Source: Blattamonas nauphoetae (lineage: Eukaryota > Preaxostyla > Oxymonadida). From it: a stretch of DNA of 64,000 bases. The stretch lies in NCBI GenBank assembly GCA_033064195.1, contig JARBJD010000316.1, positions 1 to 64,000 of the forward strand. Direction: 5' to 3'. The translations under genes were made by a program, and so were the position numbers. The notes below the pieces were generated by a model that was not told where the DNA came from, searched no databases, and saw only the letters and a program-made list of their open reading frames with translations. Within the stretch, counting starts at the first letter, position 1. Every line of letters begins with the position of its first letter. This document shows, piece after piece, positions 22,683 through 33,060 of the stretch.

Positions 22683-23829
22683 CTACCAAAGTTTTGGTAC
22701 GTTCATTCCCTGCAGGTTGTTCCATTCAATCGATTTGGCAACAGAAACTCCTCCAAAATGTCTGTTTTTGCTGTTTCGCTGCATCTCCTCCATCACATCT
22801 TCCATGCCCTCCATTCTCAACATTCGATGCACAATCCATCCCATCTGTCGAACTCCTCCCCTTGGTTTGTTCAATTTCTGCTGTATTTCGTTCAAATCAT
22901 ACAGAAAACTCCAGATTGAGTTCTCATTTTCGAAGTATGTGAGTAAACTTGGGATCGTGAGAAAGGCAGGCATATTCAGGACGAAATCCATTTTCGGTTG
23001 ATAATAAAGAGATGTTCGGAGTATTTGGGCGAGGAGGAACATAAAAGTCAAGGATAATATTCCATCCATGATCGAATAGCGGTTGGCGCACAAATGCCAT
23101 ATATACTTATCGAAAGGAATGAGAACTTGCTTCAGAACCGTCTCGTGAACAGCTGGTTGCCCATTGCGATCTTCAATTGTGAGATATGTGAGAGCATCCT
23201 GAGCCATGAGCCGGAGAGATGAACCGATGATTTTTATGAGGTTGATGTGGAGATCTTCTGCTTCAGTGAAGGAAAGAGACAGTGGATTGAGAGTGTTGAT
23301 GATTTGAGGGATTAGTTCAGCTTTGATGAGGGCAAGACGGACTTCGGCTGAACAAGACCAGATCAGCGAACCAAGGATCTTCATTGTCGCTGTGGTGATT
23401 GCTCGATTGGGGTGAAGAAATGAGAACCACAATGGACTGAATGAAGTCTGTTGAATATTTATCAGTGGTTCTCCCATCACAGCCGAGAAATGCAGCGACT
23501 GACGTGCCATCAACAAAAAACACAGATTCGAGAAATTTCGCAGCTTGAGCCTCCAGAGAGACATCGAGTGCAGGCTGCAACTTCAGCGTGGCAACGAGAG
23601 ACCGAAAGACAACACCCTGTTCGTGTTCAGACACGGGACGCTTTTCGTTCCAATTCAGGAAAGGAGAGCAATCCATTGAAAATGGAAACTGAGAGGTGGC
23701 CAAGTCAGAGAGCGTTGAGCTTGAGGAGTTGATTATTTTATTGATTATCTGGCCCATTCCGTTTGATTCAGCGAAAGAATTTTCGTTATGGGGTTGAACA
23801 AAAGCTGAAATAACGATGCTGTGATGCAA
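22683..23829 (-). pseudogene. ARM-like family A gene with one frame change
   Basis: The first frame (23829-23317) carries the N-terminal signature CSPFLNWNEKRP and SLVATLKLQPALDVSLEA. The second (from about 23410 to 22683) carries IKAELIPQIINTLNPLSLSF, QVLIPFDKYIWHLCANRYS, RMLRMEGMEDVMEEMQ and the tail NNLQGMNVPKLW. The two join at a run of four G (plus strand 23409-23412): one base fewer would keep a single frame, and the neighbouring paralogs align across it. It is therefore a one-base insertion or a sequencing error in a short homopolymer. Intact, it would be about 370 residues, the same size as its neighbours. Confidence 0.7.
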
Positions 23830-24358
23830 ACGTATGAATAAAATTCAATCAACGAAGTCGGAGGGTGTAACTCGATCGGGCCAGAGTTCGCTGTTCCACC
23901 CGCATTGTCCTTCCTTCCAAATCTTTCCTCATAGTGTTGTCCAGTTCATCGCAATTTTCGATTTTGGTGCGTTTTCTGGTTTCGGTTCTCTGCCGTCCTG
24001 TCTTCATTTATCCTCTTTCAGGCGGGTATGAATGATCATCCATTTGCAGAGGGGTGGGCTTGATGATCACAGTCTGATGAGGGATGGAGGACACAAGAGG
24101 ACTATAAAGATCGAGAAAGAGGTGAAGGCGAAGACGGGGATGTTGATGAGATATTGATGATAAATAAAGTGAGAAATTTAAAAGAACAAATGAGAGAAAT
24201 GAGAAAAATGTGAAGGTCTCGAATCAAGGCCAAAAAACACTGACAAACTGAGTTTGTTTTGACGGATATCCAGATTTATTCGCCAGACAGTTGATAATCT
24301 CGCCTCAGTAACGATAAATTCAATAAAAAAGGAGTCAGAATTTGTTTCCTGTCTGTTT

Positions 24359-25429
24359 CTACCAGAGTTTTGGTACGTTCATGCCCAGCAGGTTGTTCAA
24401 GTTGATCGTTGCAGAAACAAGACTTATTCCGGATTTGTATGGGTCGTTCTGCAGGATTTCCTCCATCACATCTTCGATGCCCTCCAATCTCAACATTCGC
24501 TGCACCGTATTCCCCATCTGTCGCATACGTATCCTTTGTTCGTTCCATTTTCGCTGGGCATGGGCCATTGAAGCCAGAAAAGCATGCATTGCCCAATCAT
24601 TTTCGAAGAATGTGAGACAACTTGGAATCGTGACAAAGATGGGCATATGAAGAACAAAATTCATCGTTGGTTGATAATAAGGAGATATTTGGAGGATTCG
24701 AGTGAGTAGTACCAGGAAATCTCGAGATTGATTCCCGTTGATGATCGAAAAGCGGTTCACGGATAAATGCCAAATATACTTCTCCAAATGCGCCACGACA
24801 TGTTGGAAAAACGTCTCGTGAACAGTGTGCTGTTCATTCCCATCTCCAATTTCGAGATGTTCGAGTCCTTCCGGAGTTGCGAACTAGAGAAAAGTGGAGA
24901 TGGTTGACATAAGACCAGTGTGGATATCAACTGCTTCTGCAAAGGAAAGGGACTGTGAATTGAGAGTGATGATGAGTTGAGGGATCACATCAGCTTTCAC
25001 GAGGGCTAGAGTGTTTAGAGTTGAACAGTTTGGAAGGATATTGTTCAGCATCTCCATTGCTGCTGCGATCATGATCTGACTGGAAGAAGAAACAAGTACA
25101 ATGATTGATGTGATGAAGTCTGTCAAAGAGTAATCTGACGATGAGGCAAAGTTGCTGAGAAAAGCATCCGCTGATTCTTCACTCCGTGGAGCAATACAAT
25201 AGAGAAGTTTAACTGCTTTCGCTTCCAGACTGTCATCAAGCGCATGTTGGGACTTTACAGTGGCGGCGAGAGAACGATAGATAACAGCCATTTCATCAAC
25301 AGATCCAGGTTTGTTCTCATCCCAATTCAGGAAAGCAGAACTGTCTGGAGAACATGGAAATCTGTGGGAAGAGATACCAGAGCAAGGAGAATCGGAGTAG
25401 GAGGATAGTTTCGTGTTTAAACCTGTCAT
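24359..25429 (-). pseudogene. ARM-like family A gene with one in-frame TAG
   Basis: The frame starts near 25429 and has the signature SSAFLNWDENKPGS with SLAATVKSQHALDDSLEA. It meets a TAG at 24884-24886 and continues in the same frame through EIGDGNEQHTVHETFFQ, HLEKYIWHLSVNRFSI, RMLRLEGIEDVMEEILQ to the tail NNLLGMNVPKLW at 24359. Paralogs at 27.0 and 30.1 kb read FWLATP and LWLTTP where this copy reads L-stop-FATP, so the TAG most likely arose from a TGG Trp codon. Everything else is well kept, which points to a young inactivation or to tolerated read-through. Confidence 0.7.
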
Positions 25430-26590
25430 TCAGCTCGATTCTGAATCCGATCACTCGTTATGGGAGAGAAGAATGAACGAAACAATAAGAGTGAAATGAA
25501 AGAGCTAACCAAAAGGGAAGCCAAAAATCAACCAACCAAGACCGAGACGATCATGAATGAAGAAGTGAAATGGCGCGACAAACAGACAGAGATGTTGGTA
25601 ATCGATGGATGGATTGATCGATAGCAAGAAGGGTGAGAAGAGACAAAAAAGAACCAAAGTGTTATTGACCATCAGCAAGTGAAGGATTGGAGTGAGATAC
25701 GTCCAACTTCGCTCTGCCGTCAGTGAAACCAGAAAGAACGAAAACAGTCATTCCGTGACAATCAAGTGAATGACGAAACTTGGACGAGTTTCAAACAGAC
25801 TCCTCATCAGCCCCCTTCTCCTTCACTCTCGACTGCCCTCTCATCGTCTGCTGCCGCGTCAGCTGTCGACTCGACAGCGATGGCTGTGTCGCCAGATGTC
25901 CTCGCAGGCTCCACACAGCACCGATGCATGGAGTGATCGAAGGCAACGATGTGAGGTGTGTCCAGTCAGAATCGCGGTGATTGTGGAGACGACGTGGCAA
26001 GTCGCGAGGTCGGCTGTGTCTTTGTTCGGTCGTTTCGTCTGCACGCCGCCAAGTTCGCTTGGGCTGCTTCCCCTCAAGTCAGTCAACAGCAGTCTCGTTC
26101 TTCCCTCGAGTGCGGTTGGAGTTGGGTTTGGTGAATGGTGGTGGACAGCGGGTTGTCAGTTGCGGTGGAGTCGGCGAGAGCGACGAAAAGAGAGGCTGAG
26201 TTTCGTCTGCTGCGGTGAAGAAAAGTGGAGAGATGTGGTGGAGGACAGTCGGGCACTTTCTCCGGATTGGCTCTCTTCTTCCGCTATCTCACCCTTCCAT
26301 TTTTCTGATTCTCACTCGCTCGCTTCCTCGCTGGCGTCCCATTGTTTCCGGACATCGCTGTGCCATTTCTCTCCTCTTCCACATGTTTCTTTCTGCTCTC
26401 CGCTGACCCTTCTCGTCCACGTTCCTCATCCTTCCCTCACGAGCTGCCATGTTTGGAGTGGAATCTTGGACAGTGGACGAAGAGAGGAGCGAAGGGTGAA
26501 TAAAGCGATGAAGTCAAAGAAAGAGAAGGAGGGATGTTGAGGCGAGAATTGCTTGTGCTTTGAACGAACAGTTACCTGCACGCACCACAC
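25430..26590. other. Spacer with duplicated segment (copy 1)
   Basis: The segment from about 25820 to 26480 is homologous to 29150-29860 (shared GCCCTCTCATCGTCTGCT, GACGATGTGGCAAGTC and CAGTCAACAG blocks). Several short frames on both strands differ between the two copies, so coding is not supported by conservation. I read it as the inter-gene part of a tandem duplication unit. Confidence 0.6.
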
Positions 26591-26599
26591 CGAGAGAGA

Positions 26600-26765
26600 T
26601 GTGTGGAGAGGCAGAGGGGAGTGGGAGGGTGTGGGTGGTGAGGGAGAGGCAGAGGCGAGTGGGAGGGTGTGGGTGGTGAGGGAGTGGAAGGGGGGAGTGG
26701 AAGGGTGCGTGTGGTGAGGGAGAGGAAGAGGCAGAGGGGAGTGGGAGGTTGTGGGTGGTGACTGA
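26600..26765. repeat. Purine-rich tandem repeat, 38-44 bp, 4-5 copies
   Basis: The unit contains GTGGGAGGGTGTGGGTGGTG followed by AGGGAGAGGCAGAGG variants. G-rich runs on the plus strand could form G-quadruplexes. It lies inside the 25.8-27.0 kb duplicated unit but is absent from the sister copy at 29.8 kb, so it expanded after the duplication. Confidence 0.75.
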
Positions 26766-26844
26766 ACAGGGATCGAGAACTGCCATGAATTCGGCGGCGA
26801 AATCCTCTGATCTTTTCGAATCGTCTTCGATAGTTCGAGAGATG

Positions 26845-27000
26845 AGGCGAAGGAGAAGGAGAGTGTGGCGACCATCGAGTGAGACTGGCGAGAGAGAATC
26901 CCAATCGTTCCCGCAAATCAAGCCATAAATTGGTGCCAGAGCTAACAAAGATCACATATAAAGAGTGTTTGTTGTCCAAAAGAATGTTGGAACAGGTTGA
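26845..27000. repeat. Array 3'-flank repeat, copy 2 of 3
   Basis: The block is homologous to 22497-22660 and 29898-30060, with GCGACCATCGAGTGAGACTG and CAAAGATCACATATAA. It lies directly downstream of the minus-strand ARM-like gene that ends at 27026. Confidence 0.8.
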
Positions 27001-27025
27001 GACGATTGCTGGTTTTCGTATGTTT

Positions 27026-28324
27026 CTATTCCTGTTTTGAAAGGTTCATGCCCAGCAAGTTGTTCCATTCAATCGAGTTGGCAACAAGACGATCTCCATT
27101 GAATTCTTTTCTGTCGTTTTGCAGCTTTTCCTCAATCATATCTTCGATGCCCTCCATTCTCAACATTCGATACACTTGATTCCACATCTGCCGCACTTCT
27201 CCGCCTTTCTTATTCCATTCCTGCTGGGCATCGACCATGTGATGCAGAAAACCCCAGATTGAGCGATCATGTTCGAAGAATGTGAGACAACTGGGGATTG
27301 CGAGAACGACTGGCATATGAAGAACAAAAGCAAGCGTTGGTTGATAAAATGCACATATTTGGAGGAGCCGGGCGAGGAGTGCCAGAAAATTCTCGGATTG
27401 TACTCCATCGAAGATGGAGAAGCGGAGCACGCACAAACGGCGAATATAATGCTCCGATGGGGCGAGAACTCGCTTCAAAACCGTCTCACAAACAGCTTGT
27501 TGTTGATTATCATCTTCAATTGCGAGTCGTCTTCGACCATCCGGAGTTGCGAGCCAGAAAGAATGAATGATGATTGAGAAGAGACAGGTGTGGATGTCGA
27601 ATGCGTTTGCAAAGGAAAGAGACAGTAGATTGAGAGATGTGAAGAGCTGAGGGATCAGATTAGCGCTAACGAGGGTAAGTCGGCTTTTGGCAGAGCTGTT
27701 CCAGAAGAGAGTTTCGAGAATCTGCATTGCTGCGGTCTTTAGGACACGGCTGGGCGATGAAATGAGTACCACAATTGATTGTACGAAGTTTGTCAAAGAG
27801 TGATCAGAACTCGATGCAAGGCTGTCGAGAAAAGCATCTGCTGAATATCGAGCTCTTGTAGACAAAGATTTGAGAAATCTCACGGCCTTCTCTTCCAGAG
27901 AGTCATCGAACATAGGTTGCAACTTCATAGTGGCAACAAGAGCTCGAAAGACAACGACTTTTTCGCTTGTCAACTCATGTTCTTCTTCGCTCCAATTCAG
28001 GAATGGTGAGTAATCCCTTGAAAATGGTATAACAGGGGAGGACAAATCAGAGTGTGTTACATTTGAGGATGTGCTTGTTTTCTTGTCAATCGCTGTCATT
28101 TGGCCGGATTCCGATGACAATCGCTCGTTATGGGTCAGAGAACAATCGGGAGGAATAACGAGTGTGAAATGACAGACCCATCGCAAATGAAGACATAAAT
28201 CACCCAACTTCGATTGAAGAAATCCGTGAAGGAAGAAGAAGCCATTTAACGACAACAATGAAGGCATCCGAAAGTGCAGAACCGACGAACGAACCAAGTC
28301 GACAGTGAATACCCGGCACAGCAT
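27026..28324 (-). CDS. ARM/HEAT-like helical repeat protein (family A), best-preserved copy
   Basis: One uninterrupted frame of 432 codons from an ATG at 28324. The first 120 residues are unlike the paralogs, so a later ATG in SSESGQMTAIDKKTS is a plausible alternative start. Then follow DYSPFLNWSEEEHELTSEKV and ALVATMKLQPMFDDSLEEKA (the N-terminal signature), helical repeats (SLTNFVQSIVVLISSPS, LVSANLIPQLFTSLNLLSLS), HSFWLATPDGRRRL, VLAPSEHYIRRLC, RMLRMEGIEDMIEEKLQ and the tail NNLLGMNLSKQE. This copy gives the reading needed to judge the broken neighbours. Its role is unknown; an ARM/HEAT scaffold acting in the cytosol is the reasonable guess, since no signal peptide or membrane helix is clear. 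Confidence 0.7.
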   Translation of the reverse strand: MLCRVFTVDLVRSSVLHFRMPSLLSLNGFFFLHGFLQSKLGDLCLHLRWVCHFTLVIPPDCSLTHNERLSSESGQMTAIDKKTSTSSNVTHSDLSSPVIPFSRDYSPFLNWSEEEHELTSEKVVVFRALVATMKLQPMFDDSLEEKAVRFLKSLSTRARYSADAFLDSLASSSDHSLTNFVQSIVVLISSPSRVLKTAAMQILETLFWNSSAKSRLTLVSANLIPQLFTSLNLLSLSFANAFDIHTCLFSIIIHSFWLATPDGRRRLAIEDDNQQQAVCETVLKRVLAPSEHYIRRLCVLRFSIFDGVQSENFLALLARLLQICAFYQPTLAFVLHMPVVLAIPSCLTFFEHDRSIWGFLHHMVDAQQEWNKKGGEVRQMWNQVYRMLRMEGIEDMIEEKLQNDRKEFNGDRLVANSIEWNNLLGMNLSKQE

Positions 28325-28472
28325 CTTTCACAGCTCGAGCCATCCAAGCAGAATCCACAAAGATCATTCCAAACCTCCAGATGTCCCGAGAAGGAAGATG
28401 ATCATCTGAAGCTCTTGAGACCGCTCTCAGAGCGAGAATCAAACGTCATTCTCAATTGAATTGTTGGTATTT

Positions 28473-28900
28473 TCAACAACATGTCCTACTCTGCGAGATT
28501 CCTCCTTCGGAGAGGCGGCTCATGAATGAATATGTCCGCTGGGTCTTGTTTCTTTCGATTCCTGTTCTGGAAGGGTCATGCCCAGCTGGCTGTTTCATCT
28601 GCGCACAAAGACGTGTCGTCACCGACGAGACATGTGAAGCGATGCATGTGAATGTCGACCATGCTGGAACATGACTGGCCACTGTCGTCATCCATCCAAA
28701 CTGTCCATCGTTCAGTCCAGCCAAGTTCCTCAACACCATCCAATTCGACATAACTCCTCCTCCCCAATCTCCTTTGCGATCGGTCAGCAGCCCTCCTTCG
28801 AGAGTGTCCTCCCACTCTTCCATTCTCATCTGTCGAAGAACGATCATCATCGACACGCTGTGTTCTCGATTGCTCATGTTCTGTTCCAGCGACATCGTGA
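28473..28900 (-). pseudogene. C-terminal fragment of an ARM-like gene
   Basis: The minus strand reads MIVLRQMRMEEWEDTLEGGL and then RNLAGLNDGQFGW, the diverged equivalents of the family helix EGIEDVMEE and tail LxGxN. No other part of the family domain is recognisable, and the downstream residues are not conserved. It is a leftover of another array copy. Confidence 0.5.
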
Positions 28901-29897
28901 CTGTGTCTAAACAGAAACTGGAATCGACACGTCGGAGTGTGAAGTCGATTTATGGATCGAGAAATGGAGGAAGACGGACAGGGCAAAAATGATTGTGAGA
29001 GTGGTGTTGAAAGCGAGTGAAAACGAATAAGATGGGAGGGAGATTCTGAATCATGGAACAGTTTGTCACATTCTGTCCATTCCTTCCTGTTTCACTGTTT
29101 AGCTGCCTTTGTTCTGCAACATCATCTGATATTGGAGACGCGAAGATGTTGATCATTCACTTTCGACAGCCCTCTCATCGTCTGCTCTGGTTCCTGCTTC
29201 GTCATCTGGGGCTAGCTCGACAGGGACTTCACTGTCCCCAGTTGTTCTTGCAGTCACCACAAAACTACGAAGCATGGAGTGAGCGAAGGCGACAATGTCA
29301 TGAGTGTTAGGCCCGAATCGCGATCAAAGTGCAGACGATGTGGCAAGTCACCAGGTCGGCTGTGTCGATGTTCTGTCTTTCTGCACTGCTGGACGCCGCC
29401 GTGTTCCCTTGTGCTCCTTCCACTCACGTCAGTCAACAGTACTCTCGGCCTTTCCTCGAGTGCGTCTGTGGTTGACTTTGGCGAAGAGTGAGGTGAAAGC
29501 CAGTCATCAGTTGCGGTGTCGTCGGTGAGAGCGCGAAAAGCGACGCCAATCTTCGTTTGCAGTGGTGAAGAAAGGGGGAGAGATGAGGTGGACGAAAGTC
29601 GTACACTTCCTCCACTTTAATGTCTCTCCATTGTTTCTTTCTCCTCTTCCTTCTCTCTCTCATGTCCATATCTGGAGTGTGCGATCAGTTTGTCCACCAT
29701 CCGACCACTTCGAGTTCTTGCGACTTTCGTTCTCGACTTCCTCCCCTTCTCCCTTCCTCTCATCCTCCCCTTCTCCCTTCCTCTCACAATTTCATTCTTC
29801 CGATTTTCGTTAGTTTTCTTTCTGCTCTTTGCTGACCCTTCTCGTCCCCTTTCCTCGTCAATCCTTCACTTGCTGTCATGTTGGGAGGGTAATCCTG
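28901..29897. other. Spacer with duplicated segment (copy 2)
   Basis: From about 29150 to 29880 it matches 25820-26480, diverged by many substitutions and small indels. No frame is conserved between the two copies. The stretch 29700-29790 contains two copies of a short CTCCCCTTCTCCCTTCCTCT block. Confidence 0.6.
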
Positions 29898-30060
29898 GAC
29901 GAAGGAGAAGGAGAGTGTGGCGACCATCGAGCGAGACTGGCGAGAGAGAATGTCAATCGTTCACGCAAACCAAACCAAGAAGCGATGCCAGAACCGACAA
30001 AGATCACACACAAACAGTGGTAGTAGTCCAAGGGAAGTCAGAAACAGTTCGAAAGATTCG
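29898..30060. repeat. Array 3'-flank repeat, copy 3 of 3
   Basis: This copy is closest to 22497-22660: both carry AAACCAAACCAAGAAGCGAT and CAGAACCGACAAAGATCACA. It sits directly downstream of the truncated ARM-like gene ending at 30078. Confidence 0.8.
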
Positions 30061-30077
30061 CTGGTCCGGTTCTGGTT

Positions 30078-30708
30078 CTATTTCTTTTTTGAAAGGTTCG
30101 CGCCCAGCTGGTTGATCCATTCAATCGATTTGGCAACAATTTGTCGTCCATGGTATTCTTTTCTGTCGTTGTGCAGCATTTCCTCCATCACATTTTCGAT
30201 GCCCTCCATTCTCAACATTCGAAACGCTGTCTTCCACATATGTCGCACTTTTCCGCCTTGTTTGTTCCATTCCCGCTGGAAAATGTTTATAGAAAACAGA
30301 AACCAACAGATTGAGTGATCATCTTCGAAGAATGTGAGACAACTTGGGATTGTGAGAACGACTGGCATATAAAGAACAAAGTCCATTGTTGGTTGATAAT
30401 ATGCACATATTCGGAGGATTTGGGCGAGGAATTCCAGAAAACAATAGGATTGGTCCCCATCGACGATCGAGAACCGGTTCACGCACAAATGCCAAATATA
30501 ATGCTTCGAAGGAACAAGAGCTTGCTTCAAAACCGTCTCATGAACAGCTTGTTGTTCGTTCCCATCGCTAATTCTGAGACGGGCGTGACCAACCGGAGTT
30601 GTGAGCCAGAGAGTATACTTTACGACGTTCATGACGTTTATGTGAATACCGACTGCTTCGGTGAATGAAAGAGACATCAGATTGAGAGTGTTGATGAGTT
30701 GAGGGATC
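30078..30708 (-). pseudogene. ARM-like gene truncated at a rearrangement
   Basis: The C-terminal half is intact: LIPQLINTLNLMSLSFTEAV, TLWLTTPVGHARL, ALVPSKHYIWHLCVNRFSI, RMLRMEGIENVMEEMLH and the tail NQLGANLSKKK. Upstream of LIPQLINTLN the frame passes into an unrelated Asp/Pro/Thr-coding repeat read backwards (giving LLGRWDPLD units). That sequence belongs to a plus-strand membrane-protein gene. The N-terminal half with the FLNW motif is gone. The long composite frame (to 30959) is thus a product of the joint, not a natural protein. Confidence 0.7.
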
Positions 30709-31825
30709 AGACCCAACAGATCCAACGGATCCCACCGATCCAACGGATCCCACCGACCCAACAGATCCAACAGATCCCACCGACCCAACAGATCCAACGG
30801 ATCCCACCGACCCAACAGATCCAACGGATCCCACCGACCCAACAGATCCAACGGATCCCACCGACCCAACAGATCCAACAGATCCCACCGACCCAACAGA
30901 TCCAACAGATCCCACCGACCCAACAGATCCAACGGATCCCACCGACCCAACAGATCCAACAGATCCTATTGACCCAACAGACCCTGAAAACCCTTCATCA
31001 CCGACGGATCCTTCCGCTGCTGCTAAAAAACAGAGGTCAGCAATGATCGGCCTCTCAGTTGGGATCGGAGTGGTTGCGCTTGCGTGTATTCTGCTGTTCC
31101 TGGTCATCATCATCTTTGTCTTCCGTCGGAAGGACAAGAAAGAGGAGGAAGAAGATGACGAGGAGCTGCAGGAAGAAGGACCGAACTCCAGCGAGATGGC
31201 CGACACGGAAGGGCCGTTCAAAGTGGCAGAGGACGACGGATGCAAAGAACCACCGAACATGTTCACGGGAGAGTACATCCCTCTGCCAGGACAGGTTGAC
31301 GTGACACTCGCTGAGCCCACACAGACTATCGTCGAACTGAAAGAAGACGAAGCTCCTATTCTGGACACTGCGATTGTCCAGGAACCTGAGCTCGAGCAAC
31401 CCGCTGAAACACAAGAGGAGGAAATTAGCCGACCACACAAGGAGAAAAAGAAGAGGAAGAAGAAGAAGTTGGCGGAGGTAGAAAATGGGGATGGAAGCGA
31501 CGCTGTCTCTCCGACTGATCAGCCTCCAACTCCCGAGACTGGGGATGACACTGCAGAAATGGTCATCGAAAAGAAGAAGAAGAAAAAGAAGATATTGAAG
31601 GATGTGGAATATGGGGATGGAAACGACACGCCTCTCCTCGACTCTGTCTCTCCGACTGATCGACCAGATCAACCTCTTACACCCGAGACAGGTGAAGATC
31701 GTGGCTCGACTGTGTTTCTCTCCACATCCCGAAGTGTCAACGACTTCACTCGAAGCACTCTCAACCCGATGCCAATCAGCGATCAGCGTCGTCCACTTCC
31801 TCCGAACACTCAAAGTGCCTTCTGA
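30700..31825 (+). pseudogene. C-terminal fragment of a membrane-anchored surface protein
   Basis: In one frame the sequence reads GS(DPT)n, then DPENPSSPTDPSAAAKKQRS, then a transmembrane helix (IGLSVGIGVVALACILLFLV, about 31045-31105) and a cytoplasmic tail of about 220 residues. The tail is acidic and Lys-rich and contains an internal duplication: KKKRKKKKLAEVENGDG and KKKKKKKILKDVEYGDG, each followed by SPTD and a TPETG motif. A TGA in frame lies just upstream of the stalk (about 30690), where the sequence becomes the reversed ARM gene, so the whole outer domain has been lost. The fragment resembles the C-terminal architecture of the 16.4-18.8 kb protein but with a longer tail. Whether it is expressed is unknown. 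Confidence 0.65.
30709..30970 (+). repeat. 27-bp/9-bp tandem repeat coding Asp-Pro-Thr
   Basis: Units such as ACAGATCCAACGGATCCC and ACCGACCCAACAGATCC repeat about ten times. In the frame of the following membrane protein they encode DPT triplets, a Pro-rich rod-like stalk before the membrane helix. Other frames on both strands are also open for compositional reasons. Confidence 0.85.
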
Positions 31826-33060
31826 TTCGACAAAAGGTTCAAAGAAGCTTGTGCCGTTCGCTGAACGGCTGTGTGGACGACTGGCCAAACATGTTTCACA
31901 AATCAAATTGCTCTTCGCCGAATCCTCACATTCTGATCAAACCCTCTCTGGTCATCCCGCGACACTCTCCGAGCAATCACCTCATCTCATCGGAAACGCT
32001 GTGTTCGAAGCTCTTGATGAAGGACTCGCTCTCCTCCAGACTCTGCTCAACAAAGCCAGCGATATCTTTCATGATGTGTGCCTTTGTATCTTCTCATCGT
32101 GTCCAGATTCTCATCGACTCCAACTTTGTTCCCCTTCTCAAGTCGACCATCGTAGTCTGCCTCGATCTCCTTGAGCTCCAGACAAGTGAATTGAATCGTC
32201 GTCCTCCAGAACTCACGGACCTTTTGATCACTGTTCTCAGCTCTTCGTGGTACACGCTGTCTCTCAGTCTCTGCGACGGTTTCGAACCTCTCTTTCCGAT
32301 TATCGAATCCACCTTCACTGATGTTCCCCAATTTTGCTCACTTTTGGAGCGAACATGCCGCCACTCTTCACAGACACACACTTTTCATCTTTCAGTGATC
32401 ATCAATCTTGTCTGCACTCTCCCCGACTTTCTCCCACCCATACTGAAAGAGAATCTGGTTGAACGAATTATCGATGCATCCAATCCTATGACAATTCCCA
32501 CAACTTTCAGTGATTTCCATTTCAGTCTAATCTGGACCATCGGAAATCTGGTGTGTGATCCAGAAGACACCACAAAGAACAAAGACGAGCGAAAGAGAAT
32601 CAGAAAGTTGCAGTTTGAACGAGTATTGAAGCCCGCCAAACAATATCTACAGTTCATTCTTCAGCGAGAAGAGTCCATTCCGAAGGATGTCACAACCATC
32701 AAGGATCTGCAGCGCAATATCACTTGTCTTTTTGTCCAGACGTTTAAGATAGAGGAAGAACTGTTCGAAGATGGGGAGATGGTGGAGACAGGAAGAGAGG
32801 AGTGGGAAGTGGGGTGGTTGGTGGAGAAGATGAACGAGAAACAGTTAGGGGAGAGACTGAAATATCTTCGAGAAGACGACATGATCATCATGATGAATGA
32901 AAAAGAAAGATGGAAAATGAGAGTTGAGAGACAACGAGAAGCTGGACACGAAGATGTGATGGAAGGATGGTTGATGCGGGTGGACGTTAACACACAATTA
33001 AAGATCGTGGAGTACGTTGACACTGTGAGGGAGGAGAGTGGGATGAACAACGCAATGTGA
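31826..33060 (+). pseudogene. ARM-like family gene, 5'-truncated, one frame change
   Basis: It begins within five bases of the stop of the preceding surface-protein fragment. The first frame reads STKGSKKLVPFAERLCGRLA and LIGNAVFEALDEGLALLQTL. Near 32040-32090 the reading moves to another frame with QILIDSNFVPLLKSTIVVCL and LISTL-type helices, FSLIWTIGNLVCDPEDTTKN, QFERVLKPAKQYLQFILQRE, GREEWEVGWLVEKMNE, RVERQREAGHEDVMEGWLMR and the end VREESGMNNAM. The C-terminal block (GHEDVMEGW, then ESGMN) corresponds to the EGIEDVMEE and GMN parts of the array genes but is clearly a second subfamily. It is strongly charged and helical near the end. It could be a pseudogene or could use a short unrecognised intron at the frame change. 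Confidence 0.6.

Noticed and set aside
30568-31440. Minus-strand Gly-Ser-Val repeat protein
   Set aside because: It is the antisense reading of the DPT stalk and tail of the plus-strand membrane protein, whose frame has a membrane helix and charged tail.
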